DNA of 64,000 nucleotides from Glaciihabitans sp. dw_435 (GCF_018449675.1 NZ_JAAVUZ010000008.1:1-64000), one strand, 5' to 3'; positions 52,507 to 63,301 are shown, counted from the stretch's first letter. Numbers and translations are program-made. The notes: a model not told the origin generated them from the sequence alone.

Positions 52507-52992
52507 GTGGCGAAGATCGCAGACATCATCGAAGAGGCTCCCGAGAGCTTCACTACCGAGACCCCGACCACCGAGGCGCCTAAGGCTCCCCGTCCGGTTC
52601 TCACCGTTCCCGGCGCAGCCGTCGGACGTCGCAAGCAGGCTATTGCCCGCGTGCGTCTCATCCCCGGCGCTGGCACCATCACGGTCAACGGCCGTACGCT
52701 CGAGGACTACTTCCCGAACAAGCTGCACCAGCAGCTCATCAACGACCCGTTCAAGATCCTCGATCTTCTCGGCAGCTACGACGTCATCGCGAAGATCTCC
52801 GGCGGTGGCCCCTCCGGCCAGGCCGGCGCACTGCGCCTCGGCATCTCGCGTTCGCTGAACCAGATCGACGAAGAGAACAACCGTGCGGCCCTGAAGAAGG
52901 CCGGCTTCCTGAGCCGTGACGCTCGCGTCAAGGAGCGCAAGAAGGCCGGACTCAAGAAGGCACGTAAGGCTCCTCAGTTCTCGAAGCGCTAG
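52507..52992 (+). CDS. rpsI: 30S ribosomal protein S9
   Basis: 161 residues; the C-terminal end ([12 protein letters not shown]) reaches the P-site tRNA anticodon. Core from [19 protein letters not shown] with NGRTLEDYF and [19 protein letters not shown]. The first 39 residues are an acidic/Thr/Pro-rich extension not found in E. coli S9. GTG 52507. Confidence 0.98.
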   Translation: MAKIADIIEEAPESFTTETPTTEAPKAPRPVLTVPGAAVGRRKQAIARVRLIPGAGTITVNGRTLEDYFPNKLHQQLINDPFKILDLLGSYDVIAKISGGGPSGQAGALRLGISRSLNQIDEENNRAALKKAGFLSRDARVKERKKAGLKKARKAPQFSKR

Positions 52993-53018
52993 ACCGCACC
53001 CCGTAACCGGCAGCAGAT

Positions 53019-54380
53019 ATGCCACGGTTATTTGGTACGGATGGTGTCCGTGGGCTCGCCAACAGCGAGCTCACGGTTGAACTATCCCTCGGCCTTGCCC
53101 AGGCGGCAGCAGTCGTCCTGGGTAAGGGCCGTGTGGCCGACGGTCGACGCGCCTCTGGCCGTCGTCCCGTTGCAGTGGTCGCGCGCGACCCCCGGGTGTC
53201 GGGCGAGTTCATCGCGGCATCCGTTGCCGCGGGGCTCGCAAGCTCCGGCGTCGACGTTTACGACGCGGGAGTCATCCCCACCCCGGCCGCGGCGTTTCTC
53301 GTTGCCGACCTCGGTGCCGACTTTGGCGTGATGATTTCCGCCTCGCACAACCCGGCGCCCGACAACGGCATCAAGTTCTTTGCCACTGGTGGCACCAAGC
53401 TCCCGGACGAGGTCGAAGACCGCATTGAAGCGGCTCTGCTCGCCCCCAAACTTTCCCCGACCGGCGGCGACGTTGGACGGATCCGTCGATTCGCCGATGC
53501 GGAAGACCGCTACGTCGTGCACCTGTTGTCGACGCTTCCCAACCGTCTCGACGGCATCCACGTCGTGCTCGACTGCGCGCACGGCGCTGCCGCGGGCGTA
53601 TCCCCGCAGGTCTTCACCGACGCCGGTGCCCGTGTCACGGTGATCGGCGCCGATCCCGACGGCATGAACATCAACGATGGCGTGGGTTCCACCCACCTGG
53701 ACAACCTCGCCCGCGCGGTTATCGAGCACGGGGCCGACCTCGGCATCGCCCACGACGGTGACGCCGACCGCGCCCTCGCCGTGGATGCCAATGGCACCAT
53801 CGTCGACGGCGACCAGATCATGGCAATCCTCGCGATCGCCATGGCCGATCGCGGAGCCCTCGTGAACCGCACGCTCGTCGCCACGGTGATGAGCAACCTC
53901 GGACTGCGTCGCGCCATGGCCGAGAATGACATCGCGATGCTCGAAACCCGCGTCGGCGACCGCTACGTTCTCGAGGCACTCAACGAGCACGCGCTCTCCC
54001 TTGGCGGTGAGCAGTCCGGTCACGTGATCATGACGCGCTTCGCCACCACCGGTGACGGCATCCTCACCGGCCTGCACCTCGTCGCCGAGATGGCCCGCAC
54101 CGGCAAGACCCTCGCCGAGCTCGCCTCCGTCATGACGGTCTACCCGCAGACCCTCGTCAACGTGCGCGGCGTCGATCACCACGCGCTGTCGGCCAACACC
54201 GTCATCGCGGACGCCGTCGCCGCCGCAACCGCAGGCCTCGGCGATTCCGGACGGGTGCTGCTGCGTCCATCGGGCACCGAGCCGATGGTGCGCGTGATGG
54301 TCGAGGCCGAAGATCAGCTCGCCGCGGACACCATCGCCGAAGAGCTGGCCGCGGTCGTTCGTGAGCAACTCGCGCTCTAG
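53019..54380 (+). CDS. glmM: phosphoglucosamine mutase
   Basis: 453 residues; converts glucosamine-6-phosphate to glucosamine-1-phosphate for peptidoglycan. Seen: FGTDGVRG at the N-terminus, the phosphoserine loop MISASHNP (phospho-Ser 109), metal-binding HDGDADRA, the sugar loop GGEQSGHVI and the phosphate-binding [12 protein letters not shown]. Lies 26 bases after rpsI with a weak ribosome binding site. glmS, the preceding pathway step, is 1 kb downstream past the oppositely directed coaA. Confidence 0.98.
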   Translation: MPRLFGTDGVRGLANSELTVELSLGLAQAAAVVLGKGRVADGRRASGRRPVAVVARDPRVSGEFIAASVAAGLASSGVDVYDAGVIPTPAAAFLVADLGADFGVMISASHNPAPDNGIKFFATGGTKLPDEVEDRIEAALLAPKLSPTGGDVGRIRRFADAEDRYVVHLLSTLPNRLDGIHVVLDCAHGAAAGVSPQVFTDAGARVTVIGADPDGMNINDGVGSTHLDNLARAVIEHGADLGIAHDGDADRALAVDANGTIVDGDQIMAILAIAMADRGALVNRTLVATVMSNLGLRRAMAENDIAMLETRVGDRYVLEALNEHALSLGGEQSGHVIMTRFATTGDGILTGLHLVAEMARTGKTLAELASVMTVYPQTLVNVRGVDHHALSANTVIADAVAAATAGLGDSGRVLLRPSGTEPMVRVMVEAEDQLAADTIAEELAAVVREQLAL

Positions 54381-54429
54381 AGGCATCCACTCGTCCCTGT
54401 ATTAAAGGGGCGGATGACCCGTGCCGCCG

Positions 54430-55362
54430 CTAGATCTTGCGGAGGAGCACGCTGCTGACCTGGTGATTCGAGTCCTTGCGCAGCACGAGTGAGGCACGTG
54501 CCCGCGTGGGCAGGATGTTCTGCACGAGGTTCGGCTCATTGATCGCCGCCCAGATTCCCTCGGCGCGCGTGGTCGCCTGCTCCTCGGTGAGCGAGGCGAA
54601 ACGGTGAAAGTACGACTGCGGGTTGGTGAATGCCCCGCGCTGCAGCGACAGGAAGCGGTCGACGTACCACTTGGCGATGTCGCCGGTCCTGGCATCCACA
54701 TAGATCGTGAAGTCGAAGAGGTCGCTGACGGCCAGGCGTCCCGGCGTCGGAGGCTGCAGAACGTTGAGGCCCTCGACGATGAGCACGTCGGGGCGACGCA
54801 CCACCACCTCGGCGTTCGGAACGATGTCGTAGTTCAGGTGCGAGTAAAAGGGAGCGCGCACCTCCGTGGCACCGCTCTTGATCTTGCTCACGAAGCGCAG
54901 CAGCGCTCGGCGGTCGTAGCTCTCGGGGAAGCCCTTGCGGTCCATGATGCCGCGGCGCTCGAGCTCGGCGTTCGGATACAGAAACCCGTCGGTGGGCACC
55001 AGCTCGACCCGGGGAGTGTCTTCCCAGCGGGCAAGCAGTTCGCGCAGCAGCCGGGCGACGGTGGATTTGCCCACGGCGACGGATCCGGCGATGCCGATCA
55101 CGAACGGGGTGCTCGGGGTGCGATCCCCGAGAAACGTGCTCGTCGACCTGTGCAGGTCGCGGGCGCCGGCCACGTAGAGGTTGAGCAACCGGCTCAGCGG
55201 CAGGTACACGTCGGTGACCTCGCGCATGTCGAGCAGATCGCCGAGTCCGCGCAGTTGCACCAGCTCCAGCTCCGTGAGCGGCAGGTGCGTTGTGGGCGCA
55301 AGGGCGGCCCAGTCGTCCCTATCGATCTCGACATAGGGGGAGAGGTGGTTGAGATCAGGCAT
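54430..55362 (-). CDS. coaA: type I pantothenate kinase
   Basis: 310 residues; first step of coenzyme A synthesis. Seen: [15 protein letters not shown] at the N-terminus, P-loop [40 protein letters not shown] and [10 protein letters not shown], all typical of the bacterial type I enzyme. ATG 55362 is chosen; the frame stays open for another 700 codons antisense to glmS, which is not coding. TAGCGT lies eight bases before the ATG. Confidence 0.97.
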   Translation of the reverse strand: MPDLNHLSPYVEIDRDDWAALAPTTHLPLTELELVQLRGLGDLLDMREVTDVYLPLSRLLNLYVAGARDLHRSTSTFLGDRTPSTPFVIGIAGSVAVGKSTVARLLRELLARWEDTPRVELVPTDGFLYPNAELERRGIMDRKGFPESYDRRALLRFVSKIKSGATEVRAPFYSHLNYDIVPNAEVVVRRPDVLIVEGLNVLQPPTPGRLAVSDLFDFTIYVDARTGDIAKWYVDRFLSLQRGAFTNPQSYFHRFASLTEEQATTRAEGIWAAINEPNLVQNILPTRARASLVLRKDSNHQVSSVLLRKI

Positions 55363-55439
55363 TGCAGACAACGCTAGCGCTTTGCGAGCGGATGCCCCGG
55401 CGGAGCGCGCCCTCGCGGCGGGAGACCAGCTCGTCAAAG

Positions 55440-55445
55440 TAAGAT
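55440..55445 (+). promoter_or_regulatory. -10 box of glmS, leaderless type
   Basis: TAAGAT seven bases before ATG 55453 with no ribosome binding site between. No glmS ribozyme-like sequence fits in the 90-base gap to coaA. Confidence 0.5.
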
Positions 55446-55452
55446 CGGCTGC

Positions 55453-57303
55453 ATGTGTGGAATCGTTGGCTACGTCGGTCCAAATAGCAGCCTCGATGTT
55501 TTGCTTGCGGGGTTGAGTCGGCTCGAATACCGCGGCTACGACTCCGCCGGCGTTGCGGTCATCGACGACGCGGGACATATCGGCACCCGCAAGCGCGCCG
55601 GCAAGCTCAAGGAGCTGCTGGGCGAACTCGAGGAGACCCCTCTCAATGACGGCAAGACCGGCATCGGGCACACCCGCTGGGCCACCCACGGCGGCCCGAA
55701 CGACAGCAACGCCCACCCGCACCTCGGGGACAACGGCAAACTGGCGCTGATCCACAACGGCATCATCGAAAACTTCTCCGAACTCAAGCAGGAGATGCTC
55801 GACGCGGGCGAGAGCTTCACCAGCGAGACCGACACCGAGGTCGCCGCCATCATGGTGGGCCGCGAGTATCGCGCGACCGGTGACCTCACCGAGAGCATGC
55901 GCCGCGTCGTCGCCCGTCTCGAGGGCGCATTCACCCTGCTCATCGTGCACGAGGACAGCCCCGGCGTCGTCGTCGGTGCCCGCCGCAATTCCCCGCTCGT
56001 CATCGGGCTTGGTGACGGCGAGAACTTCCTCGGCTCCGACGTCGCCGCCTTCGTGGGATTCACCCGTCGCGCCATGGAAATCGGCCAGGACCAGATCGTC
56101 ACCATCCGGCCCGACTCGGTGCTCGTCACCGACTTCGACGGCGCCGCCGTGCAGAACACCGAGTATGAGGTCGCGTGGGATGCCTCGGCCGCCGAAAAGG
56201 GTGGCTGGGCGAGCTTCATGGCCAAGGAGATCAGCGAGGAGCCGGAGGCCGTCGCCAACACGCTTCGTGGTCGCATCCACGACGGCGCGGTCACGCTGCC
56301 GGAACTCGCCGTTCTCGATGACGTTGTGCTCGCCGGGATCAACCGTGTCATCGTCATCGCCTGTGGAACCGCCGCCTATGCGGGTGCCGTGGGCAAGTAC
56401 GCGATCGAGAAGTGGGCGCGCGTTCCGGTCGAGGTGGAGCTCAGCCACGAGTTCCGCTACCGCGACCCGATCCTCGACGAGCGCACGCTCGTTGTCTCGA
56501 TCAGCCAGTCGGGCGAGACCATGGACACCCTGATGGCCGTCAAGTACGCAAAGGCGTCCGGCGCCCGGGTGCTCTCGATCTGCAACACCCAGGGCTCCAC
56601 GATCCCCCGCGAGTCGGAGGCGGTCATCTACACGCACGCGGGACCTGAGGTCGCCGTGGCATCCACCAAGGCATTCGTCGCCCAGATCACCGCCCTGTAC
56701 CTGCTGGGATTGCACCTCGCCCAGGTGCGCGGAACCCTCAGCGCCGAAGCAATTGCCGAGAACGTCGAAGAACTGCGCGCCGTTCCGGAGAAGATCACCG
56801 AGGTGCTCGAGGTCTCCAAGTCCATCGGCCAGCTGGCCCACTGGATGACGGACACCCAGTCGGTGCTGTTCCTCGGTCGCCACGTCGGGTACCCCATCGC
56901 GATGGAGGGTGCGCTGAAGCTCAAGGAGCTCGCGTACATCCACGCCGAGGGTTTCGCCGCCGGCGAGCTCAAGCACGGCCCGATCGCGCTCATCGAGCCC
57001 GGCCAGATCGTCTTCGTGGTTGTGCCGTCGCCGCGCGACCCCTCGTCGCTGCACCCCAAGGTCGTCTCGAACATCCAGGAGATCCGCGCCCGCGGTGCCC
57101 GGGTGATCGCGATCGCCGAGCAGGGGGACGCCGCCGTGCTGCCCTTCGCCGACGAGGTCATCCCGATCCCGCTCGCCGGGTCGTTCTTCGAGCCCTTCCT
57201 CGCGGTCGTCCCGCTCCACATCTTCAGCATGGAACTCGCCATGGCCAAGGGACTCGACGTCGACCAGCCGCGGAACCTCGCCAAGTCCGTCACCGTCGAG
57301 TAG
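55453..57303 (+). CDS. glmS: glutamine-fructose-6-phosphate aminotransferase
   Basis: 616 residues; makes glucosamine-6-phosphate, the entry to amino-sugar synthesis. The N-terminal glutaminase begins MCGIVGYVG with catalytic Cys2 and has [18 protein letters not shown]. The two SIS isomerase domains follow ([21 protein letters not shown], and later [26 protein letters not shown]), ending in NLAKSVTVE. Full length. Probably leaderless mRNA. acpS follows nine bases on. Confidence 0.99.
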   Translation: MCGIVGYVGPNSSLDVLLAGLSRLEYRGYDSAGVAVIDDAGHIGTRKRAGKLKELLGELEETPLNDGKTGIGHTRWATHGGPNDSNAHPHLGDNGKLALIHNGIIENFSELKQEMLDAGESFTSETDTEVAAIMVGREYRATGDLTESMRRVVARLEGAFTLLIVHEDSPGVVVGARRNSPLVIGLGDGENFLGSDVAAFVGFTRRAMEIGQDQIVTIRPDSVLVTDFDGAAVQNTEYEVAWDASAAEKGGWASFMAKEISEEPEAVANTLRGRIHDGAVTLPELAVLDDVVLAGINRVIVIACGTAAYAGAVGKYAIEKWARVPVEVELSHEFRYRDPILDERTLVVSISQSGETMDTLMAVKYAKASGARVLSICNTQGSTIPRESEAVIYTHAGPEVAVASTKAFVAQITALYLLGLHLAQVRGTLSAEAIAENVEELRAVPEKITEVLEVSKSIGQLAHWMTDTQSVLFLGRHVGYPIAMEGALKLKELAYIHAEGFAAGELKHGPIALIEPGQIVFVVVPSPRDPSSLHPKVVSNIQEIRARGARVIAIAEQGDAAVLPFADEVIPIPLAGSFFEPFLAVVPLHIFSMELAMAKGLDVDQPRNLAKSVTVE

Positions 57304-57312
57304 CAGCGGATC

Positions 57313-57678
57313 GTGATCGTCGGCATCGGCGTTGACGTGGTCGACCTCGCGAGGTTCGAGCGCGCGGTCGATCGCACCCCCGCGCTGCGTGAACGCCTGT
57401 TCGCCCCGGCCGAGCGTGGCCTTCCGCTGCGCTCGCTCGCGGGCAGGTTCGCCGCCAAGGAAGCTCTCATCAAGGCGATCGGCGACTCCACCGGTGTCAC
57501 CTGGCAGGACATGGAGATCGTCTCCGATGGCCACCGCAACCCGTCGTTCCTTCTACATAACGCCGTGAAGCGCATCGTCGCCGAGCGCGGCATCACGACC
57601 GTTCACCTCTCGATGTCCCACGACGGCGGTATCGCGATCGCCTACGTGGTTGCAGAGCACGATGAGGAGAGCGGATGA
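57313..57678 (+). CDS. acpS: holo-[acyl-carrier-protein] synthase
   Basis: 121 residues; transfers 4'-phosphopantetheine from CoA to acyl carrier protein. Seen: [13 protein letters not shown] (metal-binding Asp near residue 8), [12 protein letters not shown] (catalytic Lys helix) and [19 protein letters not shown] 57313. Its end overlaps alr by four bases. Confidence 0.96.
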   Translation: MIVGIGVDVVDLARFERAVDRTPALRERLFAPAERGLPLRSLAGRFAAKEALIKAIGDSTGVTWQDMEIVSDGHRNPSFLLHNAVKRIVAERGITTVHLSMSHDGGIAIAYVVAEHDEESG

Positions 57679-58799
57679 CCCGCCCGACGCGCGAGGCCCG
57701 CATAGATCTCTCGGCCATCCGGCACAACATCGCGTCACTTCGCTCGGCCACGGCCCCCGCGCGGGTCATGGTGGTGGTGAAGGCGGGCGCCTACGGACAC
57801 GGCGCGATCGAGGTCGCCCGGGCCGCCGTCGACGCCGGAACCGACTGGCTCGGCGTCGTGGACGTGTCGGAGGCCCTCGCGCTGCGGGACGCCGGCATCA
57901 CGGCTCCGGTGCTGGCGTGGCTGCACGGGACCGAGACCGACTTCGCCCCGGCAATCGCGGCGGGCATCGACATCGGTGTGAGCTCGCTCGGGCAGCTGGA
58001 GAGCGTCGCGGCCGCGGTCACCGACACCTCGGGGAACGCCCCGTTCGCCAGCGTGCACCTCAAGCTCGACACCGGGCTCGGACGCAACGGCATCGAGGAA
58101 TCCCAGTGCGCCGCCGTCTTCGCCCGCGCTTACGAGCTCGAGCGCGAGGGGCGTGTGCGCATCCGTGGAATCTTCAGCCACCTCGCCAACGCCGGCGAGG
58201 ACGAGGATCTCGAGCAGGTGCGTCGGTTCGAGGCCCTCGTCGACCAGGCCACAGCAGCCGGTCTCACCCCGGAGCTGCGCCACCTCGCCGCGACGGCCGG
58301 TGCCCTGCGGGTGCCGTCGAGCCGCTATGACCTCGTGCGCCTTGGCATCGGTGTGTATGGGCTGTCACCGTTCGACGACACCACCTCCGCCGCGCTCGGC
58401 CTCCGCCCGGTGATGGAGCTGAGCGCCGAAATCGTCTCGGTGAAGCGAGTCCCCGCCGGCAGTGGCGTGTCCTATGGCTTCACCTACCGCACCGACGCGG
58501 AAACCACGCTCGTGCTTGTGCCGCTTGGATACGCCGACGGGATACCCCGCCACGCGTCATCCCGCGGTCCCGTCTTCATCAACGGCAAGACCTACCGGGT
58601 GAGCGGTCGGATCGCCATGGACCAGTTCGTCGTCGACATCGGGCAGGACACCGCTGTCGTCGGTGATCGGGCTGTGCTGTTCGGCGACCCGGCGACCGGT
58701 GTTCCCGCGGCCGACGACTGGGCGACGGCGGCCGACACCATCAACTACGAGATTGTGACCCGCATCGGGCCGCGCGTGACCCGGACCTACACGTCATGA
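57675..58799 (+). CDS. alr: alanine racemase
   Basis: 374 residues, PLP enzyme supplying D-alanine for peptidoglycan. PLP lysine is K36 in VVKAGAYGHGA (most family members have KADAYGHG or KANAYGHG). Other landmarks: KLDTGLGRNGI, GIFSHLANA, and the catalytic Tyr in GSGVSYGFTYRT. C-terminal beta domain with GRIAMDQFVVDI. Four-base overlaps both with acpS and tsaE suggest coupled translation. Confidence 0.97.
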   Translation: MTRPTREARIDLSAIRHNIASLRSATAPARVMVVVKAGAYGHGAIEVARAAVDAGTDWLGVVDVSEALALRDAGITAPVLAWLHGTETDFAPAIAAGIDIGVSSLGQLESVAAAVTDTSGNAPFASVHLKLDTGLGRNGIEESQCAAVFARAYELEREGRVRIRGIFSHLANAGEDEDLEQVRRFEALVDQATAAGLTPELRHLAATAGALRVPSSRYDLVRLGIGVYGLSPFDDTTSAALGLRPVMELSAEIVSVKRVPAGSGVSYGFTYRTDAETTLVLVPLGYADGIPRHASSRGPVFINGKTYRVSGRIAMDQFVVDIGQDTAVVGDRAVLFGDPATGVPAADDWATAADTINYEIVTRIGPRVTRTYTS

Positions 58800-59284
58800 T
58801 CCACCTGACGATCGCGACACCGGATGACATGGCGCTGTTCGGTGCCCGGCTCGCGGGGCAGCTGCGCGCCGGAGACCTCGTCACGCTGAACGGCGAGCTC
58901 GGGGCGGGAAAGACCACCCTCACCCGGGGGCTCGGCGAAGCGCTCGGTGTGCGTGGCGCGGTCACCAGCCCCACGTTTGTGCTCGCCCGGACGCACCCGC
59001 GGCTGGAGGAGGGGGCGGCCCCCCTCGTGCACGTCGATGCCTACCGCCTGTCGAGCGCGGTCGAGCTGGATGACCTGGATATCGATTTCGAACGCTCCAT
59101 CGTTGTGGTCGAGTGGGGTGCCGGTCTGCTCGACGGCATCACCGACACCTGGCTCTCGATCGATATCGTGCGCCCGGTCGGGGGAGTGGAGACGGACGAG
59201 GGCGTCGAACCCCGCGAGGTGACCGTCACCGGCAACGGTGACCGGTGGAAAGACTTAGGGTGGGTCGGTGCTTCTAGCGATTGA
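58796..59284 (+). CDS. tsaE: tRNA t6A synthesis ATPase TsaE
   Basis: 162 residues; P-loop ATPase that works with TsaB and TsaD in threonylcarbamoyl-adenosine formation on tRNA. Seen: LNGELGAGKTTLTRGLGEALG (Walker A), TSPTFVLAR, HVDAYRL and VVEWGAGL. ATG 58796 overlaps alr; the C-terminus overlaps tsaB by 17 bases, in a different frame. Confidence 0.95.
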   Translation: MIHLTIATPDDMALFGARLAGQLRAGDLVTLNGELGAGKTTLTRGLGEALGVRGAVTSPTFVLARTHPRLEEGAAPLVHVDAYRLSSAVELDDLDIDFERSIVVVEWGAGLLDGITDTWLSIDIVRPVGGVETDEGVEPREVTVTGNGDRWKDLGWVGASSD

Positions 59285-59885
59285 TACCTCCGCGGGAACC
59301 AGTGTCGCGGTCGTTGACCGTGATCTCGGGGTTCTCGCCGAGCTGACCGAATTGGACACCCGCCGGCACGCCGAGGTGATCGGCAGCATGATCGCCGAGG
59401 CGCTGCGGCTGTCGGGTGTGGCTGTAACCGACTTGAGCGGTGTCGCCGTGGGCATGGGACCCGGCCCGTTCACGGGCCTGCGCGTCGGGATCGCCGCCGC
59501 CCGCGCCTTCGCCTTCGGTGCGCACAAGCCCGTGGTTCCCGTGGTCAGCCACGACGCCATCGCGTTCGGGGCAACCGAGCCGATCCTCGTGGTGACGGAC
59601 GCCCGTCGGCGCGAGGTGTACTGGTCCGCTTATTCTGGGTCGGATGAGCAGGGGCTACCCGTGCGCACGGCGGGACCGGGGCTCGTTCGTCCCGATGACC
59701 TGCCCGGCGCGGTGGCCGGGTATGAGGGGTACCGCCGGGTCGACGCGGAAAGCGTGTCCGGGGCATCCATTGGGCTGCTCGCCGAAGGGCTGTACCTGCA
59801 CAAGCGTGCGTTCGCCGGCAACGATGCTCTGTACCTGCGCTCGCCGGATATCTATGTGTCCGCCGGCCCGAAGCGGGTCAGCTGA
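59268..59885 (+). CDS. tsaB: tRNA t6A synthesis scaffold TsaB
   Basis: 205 residues, ASKHA-fold partner of TsaD. Seen: LLAIDTSAGTSVAVV, the helix RRHAEVIGSMIAEAL, and GVAVGMGPGPFTGLRVGIAAARAFA, the conserved family block. Starts at GTG 59268 inside the end of tsaE. One-base overlap with rimI. Confidence 0.95.
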   Translation: MLLAIDTSAGTSVAVVDRDLGVLAELTELDTRRHAEVIGSMIAEALRLSGVAVTDLSGVAVGMGPGPFTGLRVGIAAARAFAFGAHKPVVPVVSHDAIAFGATEPILVVTDARRREVYWSAYSGSDEQGLPVRTAGPGLVRPDDLPGAVAGYEGYRRVDAESVSGASIGLLAEGLYLHKRAFAGNDALYLRSPDIYVSAGPKRVS

Positions 59886-60376
59886 TGGCCTGGCAGTTGC
59901 GTGTGGCGGGCGTCGCCGACCTCGATGACATCATGGCGATCGAGACGCCCACGTTTGGAACGGATGCCTGGTCCGCCTCGGCGATGGCGTCGGACCTGCA
60001 GAGCGCGCACACCTATTACCTCGTCGCCTTTCACCCCGAGACGCCGACCCTCGTCGAGGGATATGCGGGGCTGTTGGCGCCGCGGCGCAGTGCTGACGCG
60101 GACATCCAGACCATTGCCGTCGCTGCATCCGCCCGCCGTCAGGGTCTCGGCCGGGTGCTCATGCAGGCGCTCATTGCCGAGGCGCGGGACCGCGGAGCGC
60201 GCTCGGTGTTTCTCGAGGTGCGCGCGGACAACCCCGGTGCCCAGAAGCTGTACGACGAGCTCGGGTTTGAGCAGATCGCCGTGCGGCCCCAGTACTACCA
60301 GCCCGACGGAGTGGACGCCCACATCATGAAGTTGACAGTCACCCCCGCGAGCCTCAGCCCGGCGGTCGGCGCGTGA
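59885..60376 (+). CDS. rimI: ribosomal-protein-alanine N-acetyltransferase (GNAT)
   Basis: 163 residues. GNAT fold with the acetyl-CoA pyrophosphate loop [14 protein letters not shown] and the C-terminal [27 protein letters not shown] typical of RimI. Its place between tsaB and tsaD is the common actinobacterial arrangement. The actual substrate (S18 or others) is inferred from family and position. Confidence 0.9.
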   Translation: MAWQLRVAGVADLDDIMAIETPTFGTDAWSASAMASDLQSAHTYYLVAFHPETPTLVEGYAGLLAPRRSADADIQTIAVAASARRQGLGRVLMQALIAEARDRGARSVFLEVRADNPGAQKLYDELGFEQIAVRPQYYQPDGVDAHIMKLTVTPASLSPAVGA

Positions 60377-61437
60377 CCGCCGGTACCGCCGCCGAGCGGC
60401 TGGTGCTCGGCATCGAGACCAGTTGCGACGAGACTGGCATCGGCATCGTGCGCGGGTCGACGCTGCTCGCCAACGTGATTTCGTCGTCCATGGAGGAGCA
60501 CGCGCGATACGGCGGTGTCGTGCCCGAGGTTGCCGCCCGCGCCCACCTCGAAGCGCTCGAACCCGCGCTCCGCGCCGCGCTGACGGAAGCGGGCGTCACC
60601 CTCGAGGAGCTCGACGCGATCGCCGTCACGAGCGGGCCGGGGCTGTCCGGCGCGCTCATGGTCGGCGTCGGGGCTGCCAAGGCGCTCGCCGTGGCCACCG
60701 GCAAGCCGCTGTACGCCGTGAACCACCTCGTCGGCCACGTCGGCGCGGACGTGCTGCGTGCCGACGGCACCGAGATCGAACTTCCCACCGTCGCCCTCCT
60801 CGTGTCCGGCGGTCACACCTCCCTGCTCCTCGTGCGCGACCTCGTGTCGGACGTCGAGTTGCTCGGTGAGACCATCGACGACGCCGCGGGCGAAGCGTTT
60901 GACAAGGTCGCCCGCCTGCTCGGGCTTCCCTATCCCGGTGGCCCCGAGATCGACCGCGCCGCCGTCGGCGGGGATCCGAAAGCCATCCGCTTCCCGCGCG
61001 GTCTCAGCCTGCGGAAAGACATGGAGAAGCACCGCTACGACTTCTCGTTCTCCGGGCTGAAGACGGCCGTGGCGCGGTGGGTCGAGCAGAAGCGCGACTC
61101 CGGAGAGGAAGTGCCGGTGGCGGATGTCGCGGCGAGCTTCCGTGAAGCCGTTGCCGACATTCTGTTGACCAAGGCCCTTGCCGCGTGCGCCGACACCGGG
61201 GTGAAGCGGCTGCTGCTCGGCGGCGGCGTGGTCGCCAACGCCCGCATCCGACAGCTCGCCACGGAGCGGTGTGCCGCCGCGGGCATCGAACTGCGCATCC
61301 CGCCCCTCGATCTGTGCACGGACAACGGTGCGATGATCGCTGCCCTCGGCGCCCAGCTCATGCAGGCGGGCCATGCGCCGTCGGGCCTCGATTTCGGGGC
61401 AGACTCCACGCTGCCGGTCACGACCATCCAGGCGTAG
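60373..61437 (+). CDS. tsaD: tRNA t6A synthesis catalytic subunit TsaD
   Basis: 354 residues; transfers threonylcarbamoyl to A37 of ANN-decoding tRNAs. ASKHA fold: [17 protein letters not shown], metal-binding [10 protein letters not shown] and [41 protein letters not shown] and the late [12 protein letters not shown] with DNGAMIA. Start GTG 60373 overlaps rimI by four bases. Last of the glmS-to-tsaD string. Confidence 0.98.
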   Translation: MTAGTAAERLVLGIETSCDETGIGIVRGSTLLANVISSSMEEHARYGGVVPEVAARAHLEALEPALRAALTEAGVTLEELDAIAVTSGPGLSGALMVGVGAAKALAVATGKPLYAVNHLVGHVGADVLRADGTEIELPTVALLVSGGHTSLLLVRDLVSDVELLGETIDDAAGEAFDKVARLLGLPYPGGPEIDRAAVGGDPKAIRFPRGLSLRKDMEKHRYDFSFSGLKTAVARWVEQKRDSGEEVPVADVAASFREAVADILLTKALAACADTGVKRLLLGGGVVANARIRQLATERCAAAGIELRIPPLDLCTDNGAMIAALGAQLMQAGHAPSGLDFGADSTLPVTTIQA

Positions 61438-61532
61438 CCTCACCGGTTACTGACAGGCACCACTCCGGCTTGGTACCGTGGCCTCAACGCTCGCTCACAG
61501 GGTGAGAGAGCAAATCGTAGGAGGGGTATCTG

Positions 61533-62057
61533 ATGAGCCAAGAAAACCCGGGCAACACCGACGGCACCGAAAATGGGGGAGGGCCCGCCGAGGGCACGCC
61601 AGAGATTCCCGTTCCGCCCGTTGTTCCTCCCGCGGTCCCACCGGTTGAACCACCGGTCGACGGTCCTCCCGTGACGCCGCCGCTCGCGCCGCCGCCCGCC
61701 TACACGGCACCGTCGGCATACGGGCCCCCCGGTGCACCCATCGCGCCACCGCCATACGGCTACCCCACTGCCGCTCGGGCGCCGATCCTCAGCATCCTGT
61801 CGATGGTCGCCGGCATCATCTCCACCATCGGCCTCTGGGTCGTCTTCTTCCCCCTCGGCGGAATCCCGGGACTCCTGTTCCCGGTGGCGGCGCTGGTGCT
61901 CGGCTACCTGGGCAAGAAGCGCGAACCGCAGACGGCCCGGGGGTTTTGGCTTGCGGGCATCATCATGGGATACGTCGGAGTCGCCGCCGCCATCCTGTCG
62001 ATCATCGGCTGGATCCTGCTCTTTGTAATCAGCGGCACGGACAGCACCTACAACTAA
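61533..62057 (+). CDS. DUF4190-type membrane protein with Pro-rich N-terminus
   Basis: 174 residues. Residues 1-80 are Pro/Gly/Ala-rich and likely disordered in the cytoplasm (repeats of PPVVPPAVPPVEPPV type). The rest has two to three hydrophobic helices: ILSILSMVAGIISTIGLWVVFF, IPGLLFPVAALVLGYLG, and GFWLAGIIMGYVGVAAAILSII, with the charged LGKKREPQTARG between, matching the DUF4190 pattern. A strong TAGGAGGGG stands before ATG 61533. Role unknown; convergent with the methyltransferase gene. Confidence 0.8.
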   Translation: MSQENPGNTDGTENGGGPAEGTPEIPVPPVVPPAVPPVEPPVDGPPVTPPLAPPPAYTAPSAYGPPGAPIAPPPYGYPTAARAPILSILSMVAGIISTIGLWVVFFPLGGIPGLLFPVAALVLGYLGKKREPQTARGFWLAGIIMGYVGVAAAILSIIGWILLFVISGTDSTYN

Positions 62058-62066
62058 CCCCGGCGC

Positions 62067-63248
62067 CTAGAACCGCACGCGCTCGCACAGCAGTGCGACG
62101 TGACGACCCGCGACCCTCGTGAGAACGAGGGTCGCGGCGTTAGCGCCCTTGAGCGCGAGCTTCTTGCGCAGCAGGGCGGGATCCACGTCCACACCCCGTT
62201 TTTTGATTTCGAGCGTGCCGATGGACCGCGCGCTCAGTTCTTTCCTGAGCTTCTTCTCATCGAAGGCAAAGGTCTCCACGACGCGGAAGCAGCTCGCGAA
62301 TGGCGTCAACACCGCGTCATCCGCCGTCAGGTACGCAATCGAGTCGCTCAGCATCCGGGCGCCGAGGCTGCGGGCGAGATCGCCGATCAACCGTGCGCGG
62401 ATCACGGATCCGTCCGGCTCGTACAGGAACTCGCCGAGTTCGTCGACCTCGGCATCCTCGCTGTCGCCGTCGGAGGTGAGCTCCGCCGAGCCGTGATCGC
62501 CGATGACGAGAGCCGCGCGGGTGATGCCCGGCCGGGCGAGCTCACCGAACCACAGCCCAAGTTCGACGACGTCGTGATCGACGGACACCCACTGCGCCTC
62601 CGCGCCGGCGGGAATCAGGTCGCGATCGATGCCAGGGCCCAGCTTGACGCCCGTCGGAAGCGTCGCCCCGATGCCAAACGCGAAGTCGAGCGACGGCGAC
62701 CAGTCGGCGGGGTTGCTCAGCCGGCGTGACGCGTTGCGGCGGGCCGGATCGAGGTAGACACCGTCGATGCCGGCGAGGTCAAACTCGGTGACGTCGGCGT
62801 GCTCGACGCGTGCGCTCTCCCAGGGGGCAAGGTTGTAGGAGGCGATTGCTGCCGTGACTTCGTCGCGCTCGACGGCGGTCACGGCGATGTCCAGCGCGGC
62901 GATGGCCAGGGCGTCGGCACCGATGCCGCACCCGAGGTCGGCGATGTGCGTCAGTCCCGCCCGCTGAAAACGGCCTGCGTGCTGCGCGGCGACGGGGAGC
63001 CGTGTCGCCTGCTCGAGGCCAGCCTCGGTGAAGAGCATGCGCGAGGCGAACGGCCCGAACTTGCCGACCGCCTTCGCCCGCAGCCGTGACTGGCTGAGAA
63101 CCGCGGCGACGAGTTCGGGCGAGTGTCCGGCCTTGCGCAGGTCGGCGACCGCGCGCACGGGGTCATCGCCCGCCTCATAGGTAGGGAGCGAATCGAGTAG
63201 CCGCAGTCCCTCCGGGGAAAGAAGCTGGAGAAGTTCTGCCGTGTGCAT
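62067..63248 (-). CDS. class I SAM-dependent methyltransferase, THUMP-like C-terminus
   Basis: 393 residues from ATG 63248, preceded by GGGAGGA. The SAM-binding core is clear: HIADLGCGIGADALAIA (motif I), VTAVERDEVTAAIA (acidic end of strand 2) and DGVYLDPARRNASRR, with a DPAR motif in the place of the NPPY/DPPF catalytic motif. The C-terminal part (VETFAFDEKKLRKEL, LEIKKRGVDVDPALLRKKL) resembles the THUMP-like domain in these actinobacterial proteins. Likely an RNA methyltransferase, target unknown. Its 3' end contains a stable hairpin. Confidence 0.85.
   Translation of the reverse strand: MHTAELLQLLSPEGLRLLDSLPTYEAGDDPVRAVADLRKAGHSPELVAAVLSQSRLRAKAVGKFGPFASRMLFTEAGLEQATRLPVAAQHAGRFQRAGLTHIADLGCGIGADALAIAALDIAVTAVERDEVTAAIASYNLAPWESARVEHADVTEFDLAGIDGVYLDPARRNASRRLSNPADWSPSLDFAFGIGATLPTGVKLGPGIDRDLIPAGAEAQWVSVDHDVVELGLWFGELARPGITRAALVIGDHGSAELTSDGDSEDAEVDELGEFLYEPDGSVIRARLIGDLARSLGARMLSDSIAYLTADDAVLTPFASCFRVVETFAFDEKKLRKELSARSIGTLEIKKRGVDVDPALLRKKLALKGANAATLVLTRVAGRHVALLCERVRF
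62108..62137 (+). terminator. terminator-like hairpin inside the methyltransferase 3' end
   Basis: Perfect 13-bp stem (62108-62120 with 62125-62137) with a GAGA (GNRA) loop on the plus strand, 51 bases after the stop of the convergent DUF4190-type gene. It lies within coding sequence on the other strand. Confidence 0.5.
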
Positions 63249-63301
63249 CCGCCAATCCTCCCGCACTATGGGCGGTTCAGGAGGCACGGATGCCTCGACA
63301 A

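Noticed and set aside
55363-55452. glmS ribozyme upstream of glmS
   Set aside because: Only 90 bases are available and a leaderless-type -10 box stands seven bases before the ATG.
55363-57534. Extension of coaA upstream to a 1034-residue protein
   Set aside because: The extra 724 codons are antisense to glmS and acpS and the known CoaA N-terminus begins at 55362.
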